Under the pieces are notes generated by a model. That model was not told the origin of the DNA, did not search any database, and saw nothing but the letters and a program-made list of their open reading frames with translations. A DNA stretch of 64,000 bases from Bacteroidota bacterium (GTDB lineage Bacteria; Bacteroidota; Bacteroidia; AKYH767-A; OLB10). Position 1 is the first letter of the stretch. Every line of letters starts with the position of its first letter. Positions 31,523 to 42,065 of the stretch are shown here, one piece after another. The translations under genes were made by a program, and so were the position numbers. Location of the stretch: contig JADJPB010000010.1 in NCBI GenBank assembly GCA_016713445.1, forward strand, positions 117,798 to 181,797, written 5' to 3'.

Positions 31523-31990
31523 ATGCATACAGAAGGCAATATCGTTAGAATGGAAGGGATTGAATCTTATCGTGAACAAATCAGCGAAATTGCTTTTCAA
31601 TGTCCTTATCAGGGAGGACAGGGTGTGTTCAGGGCAAGGTTCTTCTTGTCTTTGTTCAATGACAGCATTGAATACGATGATGCGAGTGTATGTTTGGCGC
31701 AAGGAATATTAAAAGTAAGCCATTCAGTAAATAATATAGCTCCTCGCTTGTTGATTAAACCCAATCCAGCAAACAATGAAACGGAGGTGTTTTTAACGAG
31801 CATTGATTATGATCAGTATCAGCTTAAAATTATTTCTCAGGATGGAAGAATAGTGAGCGAATTAAATTTGAGACATTCACTTTCTGGAAATAAAATAAGT
31901 ACGTCATTTTTAATGCCGGGTGTTTATTATTTGGAAGCTACAACAGATGGAAAAAGTGTTTGTAGAGGTAAACTTGTTATCGTGAGATGA
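31523..31990 (+). pseudogene. Truncated X tail 3
   Basis: 155 codons, and the protein is identical to tail 1. It has no signal peptide, the same QCPYQGGQGVFRARFF start region, and a type A sorting domain. Identity to tail 1, but not to the intervening tail 2, supports a recent two-unit (3894 bp) duplication or conversion, or an assembly artefact in the array. It overlaps Y copy 4 by ATGA. Confidence 0.72.
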
Positions 31991-33460
31991 AGAAACTAAA
32001 GATGTTATTATTTTTAATTCTGTTGCCGCAACTTCTGCTTGCACAGTTTTATAATCATCAATGGTTGATTGGTTATTGGCCACCGCCATTTTTATGTGGT
32101 CGAATAGAATTTGATTCGACAAGTTATACATATTCTACGGAAGTTAGAAAAATGGGATTTGAAGGTACACAAGGAAATATATGCAATACTAACGGAGATT
32201 TTATAATAAGTAGTAATGGAGTTTGGATAGCTAATGCCAATAACGATACCTTGCTTAATGGAAGCGGTTTGAATCCAGGTTATTTTGTGAATTCTTATCC
32301 AAATGGATCATTAATCCCTAATGGTAATTTTTTAATACCTACTCCGGGTGATACTTCTGGATATACTCTTTTTCATCAGACTGAGGTTAATTCAACATCT
32401 TCCAATTGTGCCCTTTATTATTCTACAATAGATATGAATTTGGATGTTGGATTAGGTGGAGTGCTTTCAAAAAACAATATACTTATAAATGATTCATTAA
32501 GTTGGGGGATAACAGCATGCAAACATGCAAATGGACGGGATTGGTGGATAATTGCTACGAAAGATAGTAGTGATAAAATATACAAATTACTTTATACAGA
32601 CAATGGGATTGTATCGATAGATTCACAATCTTTAAATTTTTATCCTCATGCCTATAAAAATATTCCTCAACTTTGCTTTAATAATGAAGGTAATTTGCTT
32701 GCATTTAATGTCTACGATAATCCAGTTGACCGAAATAGTTTTGTGATACTTTGTGATTTTGACAGGTGTACCGGAAATTTTTCAAACACAAGAGTAATTT
32801 CCGTTTATTCAGGTGCATATCTTTGGGGTTATCTTTTCTCCGAGTGGAGAGTATCTATACACAAATACTTCTGTGTATATTTTCCAGATAAACACGTTAA
32901 ATTTACAGGTGAATACTGTCGCCATTTATGATGGCTTTTCATTTCCTATCCCAGCAGCAGCAACAACATTTATGGATGAGTATCTTGCGGCAAACGGTAA
33001 AATTTATCTTACTTCAGGTAATGGAGTTCAGCACTTGCATGAAATAAATTACCCGGATAGCGCAGGCTTGGCATGTGATGTACAGCAAGATGCTGTTAGT
33101 TTAGGAGTGTGGCACTTTAGAGCCGTACCTAATCATCCTAATTACAACTTAGGCCCAGTTGTGGGAAGTGTTTGTGATAGTATAACAAGCATAGCAGAAA
33201 TAAAACACGATTTCTTATTCAGCATTTCACCCAACCCAACAAGTGATGAATACATTAAGTTAGTTTATCTATTGCCACAAAACAAAGCTGGTGTGTTTGA
33301 GGTGTATAATATGACCGGGCAACTCGTTTACAAAATGAATTTACCACCATGGAGTACACTTCAGTTTGTAAAATTACCAGAGCTGAGTAATGGGGTTTAT
33401 ACTTGTGTTATTAGGAGTGGGTATGAACGTGTGGGGAAGAAATTGGTGTTTATGAAATGA
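31987..33460 (+). CDS. T9SS beta-propeller-like protein Y, copy 4 (frameshifted)
   Basis: The frame breaks near 32825-32836. Compared with copy 2, a G run has four instead of five bases and a T run four instead of five. Restoring both gives 491 aa, the length of copies 2 and 3. The signal peptide and body are almost identical to copy 2. At 33369 the similarity stops, and the end reads KLPELSNGVYTCVIRSGYER then KLVFMK, so the last 30 residues come from a different allele. The two losses within 12 bp are more likely sequencing error than mutation. Confidence 0.78.
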
Positions 33461-33522
33461 TGTCGTTTTAAAGTATATTTATTATGAAATAATTTTTAAC
33501 GTTTCAAAAAGGATTATCTGAT

Positions 33523-33939
33523 TTGAAAATGTATCAATTTGAAGATTTGAAAATGGAGGTTACAGGTACAACATACAGCTTTAGTGGAAGTTTCCTCCCC
33601 GACTTTGTCGGACAACCAACGCACGGAGTTAGCCCATTTGCAGGAATTGATTTATCCGATGTTGTTGTTAACATAGGTGAACCAGGTAGCACTCCCAATC
33701 ATTTTTCAAATATGAATTTTGGAATAAAAGGATTTAGAAGCCATATTGAAGTAGTAAATAGCGACTTTCAAAGCATTTATACTGTTTCAGGTTATAACTC
33801 TAAATTGATAGGTACCGCTATCGTAAGTGAAGGTGATACTTCACTGATTGGGTTCTATGGTAGCCTGAGTGTATTACCGGTAAGCAATAACAACAATACC
33901 ATTTCTAATTGCGAGCGCGGCGTTTATAAGGTCACGTAA
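33523..33939 (+). pseudogene. Internal fragment of a protein X paralogue
   Basis: An open stretch of about 138 codons whose product matches the beta-helix part of X. It has FSGSFLPDFVGQPTHG, FAGIDLSDVVVNIGEPG and FSNMNFGIKGFRS, against FLPDYNGQPAHG, YAGIDLSDVVVSIGKIG and FLNMNFGIKVFRS in X (around 23830-24230). Both ends are cut off: no signal peptide, no sorting domain. It marks the right edge of the X/Y duplication array and ends 7 bp from the convergent MORN-type gene. Confidence 0.78.
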
Positions 33940-33946
33940 TCCCGTT

Positions 33947-35434
33947 TTACTTCAACTTCACCCCTTCCATCTTCTTTACTTCGCCGCGCTCATAAGTGGT
34001 GGTTAAAAGGAGTTCGCCACTTTCGTCCCAAACTTTCCAGTCACCTTCCTTCAAGCCTAAACGATAATTCCTTTCTTCCTTTGGTTTACCGCTATTAAAA
34101 TAAAATTTATGGATTCCATTTTCTAGTCCTTCAAAATATTCGCCTTCAAAAGCCTTTTTACCGTCTGAATATAATTGAACCCACATGCCATCTTGATTTC
34201 CCTCCACATAGTTTCCTTCGGCAATGTATTCCCCGTTTTTATATTTCCAACTTCCTTCGCGCTTTCCATCTACCATATTTCCTTGAGCAATTAATGTTCC
34301 TGCTTCATCGTATTCTGTAGACATTCCATTTTCAACACCGCTCGAATAATTTTCTTCTCGTAATAATTTAGCATCCGGGTAAAACCACTTCCAGTTTCCG
34401 TCGGGTTTATTCTTTGAATAGTTTCCTTGCTGTTGAATTTGTTTATTCGGGTAATAAAATATCCATTGACCTTCACGTAATCCATCTTTAAAACTTCCTT
34501 CCCATTTTATGGTGCCGTCTTTATAAAAATATTTCCACTTTCCTTGTTGTCTCCCTTGCGCATCTACCGTTCCGCCTTCTGCATATACTTTATCTTTTTC
34601 GTAAAGTTTACTGATGGTAATATTTCCTTCTTTATCAAACTCTCTGTACACACCTTCTTTTACTCCATTAATAATATTCACCGAACTTTTTGGTCGACCG
34701 TTATTATGATAGTCGCGTTTAATATCTAATTTAACATTCGCTAATTCATCTTGCACTAATTCTCCTCTTTTCCATACTTCCATGCGCAATACAATTCCAT
34801 CCGGACTCAACCACCTAAATACGCCGTTCTTCATATCGTCTTTCCAAACACCATCTTCCTTCACAACACCGGAAGGATAAAATTCTTTCCACGGACCTTG
34901 CTTAAAACCAAACTTGTCGTATCTGTTTATCTTTTCTTGCTTAACAAAAAATCCGTTTTTATAGGTGGTGAGTGTAATTATTCTACCTTCTTCCGAAAAT
35001 TCTTTTGCAATACCATCTTCCAATCCTCCACTTAGTAAAATGGTTTTTTCTAAGTATCCTTTCTCATGAAAATAATGTGCAATACTATCGGTGATACCAT
35101 TCACCATCCAACGTTGGATGTATACATTACCAGTTGGAAAATAATCGTACTGCCAACCACTTTTTATATTATTACGGTAATTAATATCTGAAGTTTTATT
35201 TCCCTCCTCATCATAAAAACTCCATAAACTATCGAGTTGTCCATTCACACGATTACCTTCCGATTTTAATGTTCCATTTTCATAATACGATTTCCAATAA
35301 CCATCCGGCTGTCCGTTTTTAAAATTACCTTCCGAACTTAATTTTCCACTGGCATAATAGTATTTCATCGGACCATCTACTTGTCCAAATACTACTGATG
35401 ATAAAAGAAGGAGTAAAATGAATATTCTTTTCAT
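33947..35434 (-). CDS. MORN-like repeat protein (YwqK-type repeats), exported
   Basis: 495 aa. The signal peptide MKRIFILLLLLSSVVFGQ is followed by about 15-18 repeats of the form YYxNGxLKxEGNxxNGxxDGxWKxY (for example YYASGKLSSEGNFKNGQPDG, FYPDAKLLREENYSSG, YKNGEYIAEGNYVEGNQDG). These are MORN-related repeats, also named YwqK-type in antitoxin annotations, and form a beta-strand solenoid. There is no enzyme domain and no T9SS sorting domain. Such proteins in Bacteroidota are probably periplasmic or surface scaffolds. Calling it an antitoxin would not be justified, as no toxin gene is adjacent. Confidence 0.85.
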   Translation of the reverse strand: MKRIFILLLLLSSVVFGQVDGPMKYYYASGKLSSEGNFKNGQPDGYWKSYYENGTLKSEGNRVNGQLDSLWSFYDEEGNKTSDINYRNNIKSGWQYDYFPTGNVYIQRWMVNGITDSIAHYFHEKGYLEKTILLSGGLEDGIAKEFSEEGRIITLTTYKNGFFVKQEKINRYDKFGFKQGPWKEFYPSGVVKEDGVWKDDMKNGVFRWLSPDGIVLRMEVWKRGELVQDELANVKLDIKRDYHNNGRPKSSVNIINGVKEGVYREFDKEGNITISKLYEKDKVYAEGGTVDAQGRQQGKWKYFYKDGTIKWEGSFKDGLREGQWIFYYPNKQIQQQGNYSKNKPDGNWKWFYPDAKLLREENYSSGVENGMSTEYDEAGTLIAQGNMVDGKREGSWKYKNGEYIAEGNYVEGNQDGMWVQLYSDGKKAFEGEYFEGLENGIHKFYFNSGKPKEERNYRLGLKEGDWKVWDESGELLLTTTYERGEVKKMEGVKLK

Positions 35435-35563
35435 AGAGAATGCTAATATACAGCTTCGCTCTTTATGTATGTTATCTAAAATGTAAAATATATTATGATT
35501 TTGATTTTACAGTTTAGATAGCAAATCAAAAATTAGATGCTAATGTAATCTTACGGTAATAAA

Positions 35564-36558
35564 TTAAGGCTTCGCACTAATTTCTAACATGCGTTGAAGT
35601 GGTTTAAGTGCATCATCAAACAATAAAGGATCAATTTGCACTTCAGGTAATTCATGTTTTAAACATAAATACACTTTTTCAAGCGTATTTAATTTCATGT
35701 GTGGACAATCATTGCAAGCGCAATTATTATTTGGTGGAGCTGGAATAAATGTTTTTCCTGGAGATGATTTTTCCATTTGATGTAAAATTCCACTCTCGGT
35801 AGCAACAATAAATGTAGTAGCTGGATTTTCCTTCGTAAAATTTAACATTCCTGTTGTAGATCCTATATAATCTGCTTGCTTAAGAACTAACTCTTCACAC
35901 TCAGGATGCGCAATAAAAAGTGCATGAGGATGCAATGCTTTTAGCTTCGTAATTTTTTCCAGTGAAAAATTTCATGCACCATACATGCTCCATCCCATAA
36001 TAATAAATCACGGCCCGTTTTTTTTGCTACCCAAGCTCCTAAATTTTTATCGGGAGCAAAGAGGATGGGTTTATCTTTAGGAACACTCTCCACCACTTTT
36101 ATGGCATTACTGGAAGTACAAATAATATCGGTTTGTGCCTTAATGGCCGCCGAACAATTGATGTAACTGATCACCAAATGGTCGGGATGGGCTTCTCTAA
36201 ATTTTCTAAACTCATCGGGTGGACAAGAGTCTGATAATGAACATCCCGCTCTAAAATCGGGCATTAAAACTTTCTTGGTAGGATTGAGTAATTTGGCTGT
36301 TTCGGCCATGAAATGAACTCCTGCAAAAACGATGATATCTGCCTCTGTCTTAGCCGCTTCCTGAGCTAAACCTAAACTGTCTCCAATATAATCCGCAATA
36401 TCCTGAATATCAGAATCCTGGTAGTAGTGCGCTAAAATCACCGCATTCTTTTCCTTTTTCAGTAATTTAATGGCTTCAAAAAGGTCGAGGCGTGGGTCGA
36501 CCGGTTCATTCACAAACCCTTGGGTATTTACTTCGGAAACGGTATTAAAATTCGACAT
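35564..36558 (-). CDS. nadA: Quinolinate synthase (one-base frameshift)
   Basis: 331 aa after restoring one base. NadA condenses iminoaspartate with dihydroxyacetone phosphate to quinolinate in NAD synthesis, using a 4Fe-4S cluster. Visible motifs are ILAHYYQDSDIQDIADYIGDS, VFAGVHFMAETAKLLNP, DFRAGCSLSDSCPP, YINCSAAIKAQTDIICTSSNA, GACMVHEIF, HPECEE and CNDCPHMKLNTLEKVY. The cluster cysteines lie in GCSLSDSC, in NCSA or DGACMVH, and in CNDCPHMK. The break is at plus-strand A5 (35965-35969); a sixth base restores HEIFSLEKITKLKALHPHA. No nadB or nadC is adjacent. Confidence 0.93.
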
Positions 36559-37217
36559 GAGATTTACAGGATTACTTTGGCAAAAGTACAGGGTAAAAAC
36601 GGAAAAAAGGGGATTGTTATTATTTAAAAACGGCTTCTAAAAATTGTCGAAAAACCATCAAGCATTTTAATCAACAGTATATATTATAATATATTTATTT
36701 AAATAATAATATATGTTAATAATGTACTGTTCATAATGTGTATTCCTTTTTATTGAAAGCATTGTGGAGTTGAGTTATTAGGCTTTATTCACAATTTTGA
36801 AAGATGAATACATAGGTTAAATAGCTGATTAATAAACTTACCTTGTAATTACTAACAGTTGTTAATAAAGGTAGATGTTAACTAATTGTGAATAGAAATA
36901 AGTTCATTTCCGTGTATAAGAAAGTTCACAAAGACTAGGAAAAAGGATGCTAATTTTTGGTTTAGAATAACCCATGATTAAGCCATACAGGTTTATCATT
37001 TCCAAATAATCTTATAGAATAGATATACACAGGTTTTTGCGTTATGAACACAGGTATGAACAATTTCATTTGTCATTTATATTTTTGGTAACTTATAATT
37101 TTCGCTTCGAATATTGTTGGGATACTCGATATTATAGATACTCGATTATGGACATTTTGATCGAGCATCAGCATCGAGCTTCGAGCATCCAGTCTCATCT
37201 AAAAACAGACTAACTTT
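36559..37217. other. AT-rich divergent intergenic region, candidate replication origin
   Basis: 659 bp without a gene, between minus-strand nadA and plus-strand genes. It has an extremely AT-rich block near 36670-36730 made of TATATTATAATATATTTA-type words. DnaA-box-like words are TTATTCACA (36785-36793, fits TTWTNCACA) and, reversed, TGTGAATAG (36887-36895, one mismatch). ATATACACA follows near 37022. Short repeats GATACTCGAT (37121, 37137) and CGAGCATC (37162, 37181) lie near the right end. Gene direction flips here. With the parS-like cluster starting about 1.7 kb to the right, oriC is a reasonable but unproven call. Confidence 0.4.
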
Positions 37218-37218
37218 G
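37211..37218 (+). promoter_or_regulatory. TAnnTTTG box before the methyltransferase gene
   Basis: TAACTTTG matches the Bacteroidota -7 consensus and ends 5 nt before the chosen ATG. If used, the transcript would be nearly leaderless. No TTG -33 element is clear. Confidence 0.3.
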
Positions 37219-37223
37219 TGGCG

Positions 37224-38208
37224 ATGATTTTATTGACTCCAACCAAATTTCAAGACTACGAACTTATTGACTGTGGTGACTTTGAGAAACTAGAACGCTT
37301 TGGTAAGTACACTACCATCCGACCAGAACCTCAAGCGGTATGGAGTAAAAAATGTCTAATAACGAATGGGATAAAAAGCCCATGTTCGTTTTGTCCCCAA
37401 GAGTAGTTCGGCCGGAACTTGGCAGAAGTTAAAGGAGATGCCCGATCAGTGGAGAATACAATATGATTTTAATAAGAGTGAAAAAATTGTTTTTAGATTG
37501 GGTCTCACATCCTTTAAACATGTAGGTGTTTTTCCAGAACAAGCGGTAAACTGGGAATACATCTATGAAAACGTGAAAAGCATCAGTAAGAAAGTCGAAA
37601 AACCAAAAGTTTTAAATCTGTTTGCTTACACTGGTGGATCTTCCTTAGCAGCCAAAGCGGCAGGTGCCGACATTACCCATCTCGACTCTATTAAACAAGT
37701 GGTTTCTTGGGCGAGAGAAAATATGGAGCTAAGTAATTTGGATGATATTCGCTGGTTGGTGGAAGATGCGATGACCTACGTGAAACGCGAGGTGAAACGA
37801 GGAAAGAGATACCATGGAATTATTTTAGATCCACCCGCATTTGGTCATGGTCCCAATGGTGAAAACTGGAAGCTTGAAGAAATGATCAATGAAATGATGA
37901 AATGTGTTTCCGAATTATTAGAACCCGAAAATTCATTCTTAGTGTTGAATACATATTCCCTCGGATTTTCTTCACTCATCATTAAGAATTTAATTGAAGA
38001 GCATTTTGAAAAGAGAGCATCTTCCGCTGAAATAGGAGAAATATATTTACAAGCTACAAGTGGTGTTGTTTTGCCTTTAGGAGTGGTGGCGAGAATTTGT
38101 CTGCGTTTGGGTCTATTAAAAGGGCTGAAGAAAATACCCATAAATACAAATTACACGTTTTTTCCAGATCAAGCTTACCTAAAACGGCTTTTCATTATTT
38201 TAACTTGA
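37224..38208 (+). CDS. Class I SAM-dependent (RlmI-type) methyltransferase, frameshifted
   Basis: The start is the ATG at 37224 (MILLTPTKFQDYELIDCGDF). Two one-base losses, at A6 (37347-37352) and A5 (37373-37377), break the N-terminal region. Restoring them gives SKKMSNNEWDKKAHVRF then SSSAGTWQKLKEMPDQW and joins the 256-codon main part. The methyltransferase core shows VLNLFAYTGGSSLAAKAAGA (SAM motif I) and IILDPPAFGHGP (DPPxFG catalytic motif). It looks like the rRNA cytosine-C5 methyltransferase family RlmI. The end may also be shifted: dropping one A near 38093 would end the protein ARFVCVWVY, closer to family ends. Target RNA not proven. Confidence 0.8.
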
Positions 38209-38300
38209 AGTCTAACTTTATAATTTAAAAAAAATCGACAATCACCTAAATTTCATTGTACATTTCCGTTATCTAAATTAGCCACCCCTACATTTGTAGA

Positions 38301-41300
38301 ATGTCCACCGCCGAGAATAATTACCGTGAGTTGCTGGAAAAGCTGGACGCTTTCATCCGGAAGTTTTATACCAATCAATTGATGCGAGGGGGTATTTATG
38401 CTTTTACGCTCTTGTTGGTGTTTTTTATTTCGATTACACTTCTTGAATCTTTAGCTTGGTTTAATCCGACGGTTAGATCCGTTTTGTTTTATTCTTATCT
38501 CCTTTCAACAGGAATTGTACTCTGGAAACTAGTGCTAACTCCTTTATTCAAACTTTATAAGCTGGGTAAAACCATTAGTCATACGGAAGCTGCCAATATC
38601 ATTGGAGAACATTTTCAGCCCATCCGTGATAAACTGTTAAATACCCTCCAGCTCCACGACCAAGTAAATCAGGAGCCCGAGCATTTGTCGTTGATTCATG
38701 CATCCATCAACCAAAAAAGTGCTGAGCTGCGACCTATATCATTCTCATCAGCCATCGACTTAAGAAAGAATAGAAAGTATTTGCCCTATGCTGCATTCCC
38801 TCTTCTAGCACTTATCATTATTTTGTTTGCTGCGCCCAGTTTAATTACTGATCCTGCCAGTAGATTATTACATCACACTCAAAAATTTTCGAAGCCAGCA
38901 CCCTTTCAATTCCACGTGACAAACGATAAGCTTCAAGTAATACAATTCGACGATTTTACCATCGATGTAAAAATGAGTGGAAGTGAAATTCCCAGAGATG
39001 TTTTTGTAGAGGTGGGCGACAATACTTTTAAATTGGAGAAAGAGAATTTAGAGAAGCTTCATTATACCTTTAGAAACGTTCAGGGAATACGAACTTTCGC
39101 TTGATGGCAGATGGATTTTATTCAGATGAATATACACTCGCAGCAGTTCCGAATCCGGTGTTAGTTGATTTTTCAGTTCAACTTGATTACCCAGCCTATT
39201 TAGGTCGTAAAAATGAGACGATAAAAAATACAGGCGACCTCTTAATTCCTGCCGGAACTCGTGCCACGTGGAACATCGGAACACAGAATACAAAAGAACT
39301 TCGTATACGCTTTGCCGATAGTACATATACGTTGAAAGAAGGAGAAAAAAATAATTATTCATTGGTGCGAAAATTACTTTCTAGCAGTGGATATACTATC
39401 AGCACACAAAACGAATTTATTCAGTCGAAAGATTCGGTAGCCTATGTGATCAACGTAATACCCGATCAGTATCCGCAGATTGAAGTAGAAGAACAAAGAG
39501 ACTCTAACTCCTACCAAAGAATTTATTTCAGAGGAATGGTAATGGACGATTATGGTTTAAGTAAACTTCAATTCAGATATCGTTTTTTAAAGAAAGAAGG
39601 GCAAGACGTGCAAGAAGAAGCGAAAGCCAGCGCGCTAGGGATGAATAAAGGCGTTGCTCAAGATCAGTTTTATCATTTCTGGGATTTGGCCACCCTACAG
39701 TTAAACGCTGGCGATGAGCTTGAATATTATTTTGAGGTTTGGGACAACGATGGGGTTCATGGACCCAAGAGCGCTCGCTCGACTTCCAATATTTTTAAAG
39801 CACCAAGCTTGCAAGAACTGGCAAAAGAGAATGAATCGAGAAACAAATCTTTGAAGGAGGATTTAAGCGAAAGCATTAAAAAAGCGAAGGATCTACAAAA
39901 GGACCTAAGCAATCTCAATAAAGATCTTCTGAATAAAAAGAATCTAAGCTACGAGGATCGTAAAAAGGTAAGCGACATTCTTAATCAACAAAAAGAGTTA
40001 GAGAAGAAAGTTGCCGAGATCCAAAAGCAGCAAGAAGAAAATGCCAAGCAACAAAATGAGTTTCGTGCGCCCGATCCTGAATTAGCCCAAAAGCAGAAAC
40101 AGCTAGAAGAGCTCTTTGAAAAATTGATGTCGCCCGAAATGAAAAAGATGATGGAAGAGCTGGAGAAGATGATGGCACAACTCGACAAACAGAAACTCCA
40201 GGAAATGACAGAGAAAATGAAACTCGACAGCAAGGACCTGGAAAAACAACTTGATCGCACCCTTGAACTTTTCAAACAACTCGAGCTCGAACAGAAAATG
40301 AAGGAAACGGCAGAGAACCTTGAAAAGCTCGCCGAAGAACAAGAAAAACTCGCTGATAAAAACGATCAGAAAGATGCGGAAAGCGAAAAATTGAAAGAAG
40401 AACAAAAGGAGTTAAATAAGGATTTTAAGGACATCCAAAAGAGCCTTGACGATATTGAAAAGAAAAACGAAGAGCTGGAGTATTCTCAAGAGTTGAAGGA
40501 TTTTGACAAAGAAGAGGAGTCCATCCAAGAGGACATGCAAGACAGCGAGAAACAACTTTCCGACGGAAAAAAGAAGAGCGCTAAGCAAAGTCAGAAAAAA
40601 GCAGCTGAGAAAATGAAAGACCTCAGCGAAAAAATAAAGAAACAACAGAAAGAAAAGGAAGAAGAGCAGAACGAAGAAGACATGCAGGCCATGCGCGCTT
40701 TGTTGGAAAACTTATTACGCTTTAGTTTCGATCAAGAAAAGTTGATGGAAAATCTGAAAGGTGTTGATATCAACAATCCGCAATACTTAAAAATGGCTCA
40801 AGAGCAACGCAAATTAAAGGACGATGCTAAGATTTTGGAAGACTCGTTGCTTGCATTAAGTAAGAGAGTCGTTCAGATAAGTTCGGCGGTAAATGAGCAA
40901 ATCACCGACATTAACGCAAATACCGAAAAGGCGCTTTCTAACCTTCAAGATAGGTATGTGCCCCAGGCCAGGGCCAACCAACAGTTTATTATGACCGCGG
41001 TGAACAATCTTGCACTAATGTTAAGTGAAAGCCTGGATCAAATGCAGCAAGAGCAGAAAGAAAGTGATGCAAGTTGTAAAAAGCCAGGTCAAGGAAAACC
41101 AAAACCCGGATCAGGAAAGCCAAAGCCCGGACCGAGCGCAGGTGATATCAAAAAGATGCAGGAGAAGCTGGGGCAACAACTCAAAGAGATGAAAGAGAAG
41201 ATGGAGAAAGGACAAAAACCCGGAGGAAAGCCGGGCGAAGGAATGAGTGAAGAGTTGGCTCGTATGGCGGCTCAGCAAGAAGCCCTTCGAAACGCCATCA

Positions 41301-41665
41301 ACCAACTGAATATGCAAGAGAATAAGGACGGGCAAGGAAAGTTGGGTGATTTAAGTAAGTTGGCAGAGCAAATGGAACAGAACGAGAAAGATATTGTCAA
41401 CAAGCGTATTAGCGAGCTTACCATGAAGCGCCAACAAGAAATATTAACCCGTTTGTTAGAATCAGAGAAAGCAGAAAGAGAAAGAGAACAAGAAGAGCGG
41501 CGAGAATCTAACGAAGCGCGTGACATACATCGTACACCGCCACAGTTCACAGAGTTCATGAAAATGAAGGGTCGTGAAACGGAATTGCTCAAAACCATCC
41601 CCCCTGGATTTAATGGGTTTTATAAGAACTTGGTAAACTCTTATTTCCAGAACCTGCAGAACTAA
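38301..41665 (+). CDS. DUF4175 family membrane/coiled-coil protein (one-base frameshift)
   Basis: 1121 aa after restoring one A near 39086 (giving NVQGNTNFRLMADGFYSDEY). The N-terminus has two to three transmembrane helices (FTLLLVFFISITLLESLAWF, VLFYSYLLSTGIVLWKLVL, and one near residue 165). A periplasmic-type beta region follows. Residues 510-820 are a long charged coiled coil (ELAKENESRNKSLKEDLSES onward), then a Lys-Pro-Gly linker (KPKPGSGKPKPGP) and a second helical part. Length and layout are typical of the Bacteroidota DUF4175 family, whose function is unknown. It comes just before the ATPase-ybeY-mnmG run. A TACATTTG box (38289-38296) ends 4 nt before the ATG. Confidence 0.85.
39260..39275. 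promoter_or_regulatory. parS-like site inside the DUF4175 gene
   Basis: CGTGCCACGTGGAACA differs at one position from the core GTTNCACGTGNAAC. parS sites are often inside genes near the origin. It belongs to a cluster of CACGTG-centred sites spanning 38.9-47.6 kb. Confidence 0.5.
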
Positions 41666-41834
41666 TGAATTCCATCCTATTCGTTTGTCGACTAGGAGGT
41701 ACTAATTACGAAGGACAGAGAAAGTTGACAATATAACCTAACACCCATCGGTTAGTAAAAAACTTTTCTAGTACATTCGCACCTGCAGGAACTTTGTAGT
41801 TTCGTAGTCTTAAGAATCAATAAAGTCCATTTCG

Positions 41835-42056
41835 GTGGATAGTGACAAAGAAAAAGGCAGTTTCAGCAACATGATTCACATGAACACAGAAAAGCAGACC
41901 TCAACTATGCAAATTGCCTCACAGCCAGAGAGCATCAATCAGGTAGAAAAGCTCATTGACGAGATTAAAGCCGAGAATAATTTACATGAAGAGTGTTATG
42001 GTAATATTTTAGTAGCCGTAACAGAAGCCGTAAATAATGCCATCCAGCACGTTTGA
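41835..42056 (+). pseudogene. Truncated RsbW-like ATP-binding protein
   Basis: 73 codons. From about residue 25 it reads MQIASQPESINQVEKLIDEI then NLHEECYGNILVAVTEAVNN and AIQHV, the N-terminal half of a GHKL/HATPase anti-sigma-factor kinase-like protein (RsbW family, usually about 140 aa). The N-box (EAVNNAIQH) is present, but the Mg- and ATP-binding G-boxes that should follow are absent. ybeY begins only 9 bp after the stop, so roughly 200 bp are missing and no single-base fix restores it. In related genomes this gene precedes ybeY and mnmG. Either a true deletion or a collapsed assembly. Confidence 0.75.
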
Positions 42057-42065
42057 TCATTATAT

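Larger units (their letters stand above)
26134..33460 (+). repeat. Tandem array of X-tail/Y cassettes, period 1947 bp
   Basis: Gene Y starts at 26134, 28093, 30040 and 31987; the last two intervals are exactly 1947 bp. Each unit is one Y gene plus a 155-codon X tail, joined by ATGA overlaps. A 332 bp block (27493-27824) covering the Y 3' end and the start of the X tail is identical at +1947, and also at +3894. Copies 2 and 4, together with their preceding X tails, are nearly identical over about 1.97 kb. Copy 3 is clearly diverged in its first half. Unequal crossing-over or gene conversion between units is the simplest explanation; a misassembled long repeat is the alternative. Confidence 0.9.

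Noticed and set aside
33947..35434. Toxin-antitoxin system (YwqK antitoxin label)
   Set aside because: No toxin gene is adjacent, and the protein has a signal peptide with MORN-like repeats only.
39981..41598. Antisense proteins under the DUF4175 gene
   Set aside because: They are Phe/Leu/Ser-rich mirror images of the Lys/Glu-rich coiled coil on the other strand.
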